Source of the DNA: Geobacter sp.
GTDB taxonomy: Bacteria; Desulfobacterota; Desulfuromonadia; Geobacterales; Geobacteraceae
NCBI GenBank assembly: GCA_003857395.1
Contig: RPRC01000315.1
Span: 1 to 5,277 of the forward strand
DNA length: 5,277 nt
Reading direction: 5' to 3'
Position 1 is the first letter of the stretch. Each line of letters opens with the position of its first letter. The position numbers and the translations under genes are program-made. Below the pieces are notes generated by a model. The model was not told the origin of the DNA and searched no databases. It was given only the letters and a program-made list of their open reading frames with translations. This document shows, piece after piece, positions 5,233-5,277 of the stretch.

Positions 5233-5246
5233 CCCCCCCCCCCCCC
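5233..5246. repeat. Second C14 tract
   Basis: A second run of exactly 14 C starts 38 bp after the first. It is followed by ACCC and GC-rich sequence in which CGGCC and GGCCG can pair (about 5252-5269). Nothing coding is seen from 5179 to the window end. Confidence 0.7.
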
Positions 5247-5277
5247 ACCCGCGGCCGGGGAAGGGGCCGTGGGCGCA

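Overview
The window reads as chromosomal DNA from a strictly or facultatively anaerobic Gram-negative bacterium. It is most plausibly a Geobacter/Geotalea-type deltaproteobacterium (Desulfuromonadia). This is inferred from the gene mix: a stand-alone flavodiiron protein, a YceH-family protein, a small secreted cupredoxin, a Y1 transposase with a DnaA-like tail, and short GC-rich hairpin repeats in AT-richer spacers. No rRNA, tRNA or species-diagnostic gene is present, so this assignment is an inference.

Layout. Bases 1-186 hold the 3' end of a Y1 (IS200/REP-associated) transposase, covering its DnaA-domain-IV-like helix-turn-helix. A 17-bp repeat occurs three times in tandem just downstream (198-248). 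yceH (DUF480) follows on the plus strand at 350-1009, with a weak promoter candidate in front. Bases 1010-1238 form a spacer with only weak palindromes. A class A flavodiiron protein gene (1239-2474) and an uncharacterised 153-aa protein gene (2612-3073) lie on the minus strand, 137 bp apart and possibly co-transcribed. A 7-bp inverted repeat sits upstream of the latter.

The gene-poor stretch 3074-3682 is not empty. Reading the minus strand by eye shows the decayed 3' end of an IS4-type DDE transposase, with in-frame remnants on both sides of a short insertion of about 114 bp. The insertion is a GC-rich hairpin flanked by imperfect terminal inverted repeats (MITE/REP-like). The transposase therefore carries a stop codon, a frameshift and an insertion. 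A perfect 11-bp inverted repeat lies beyond it.

Next come a universal stress protein gene (3683-4129, minus) whose ATP-loop glycines are replaced, a divergent intergenic region with a perfect 10-3-10 palindrome and an AT-rich hairpin, a DUF2019 protein gene (4305-4667, plus), and a secreted type-1 copper cupredoxin gene (4768-5178, plus). The window ends in unusual DNA: two runs of 14 C, one folding into a C7/G7 hairpin, then GC-rich sequence.

The genes do not form one pathway. The flavodiiron protein (O2/NO reduction), the universal stress protein and the exported cupredoxin would suit an anaerobe coping with oxidative, nitrosative or general stress, but no shared regulation is visible. The strongest unexplained signals are the nested mobile-element remnant at 3268-3638, the palindrome at 4209-4231, and the paired poly-C tracts at the right edge. 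I did not find a convincing new multi-gene system.
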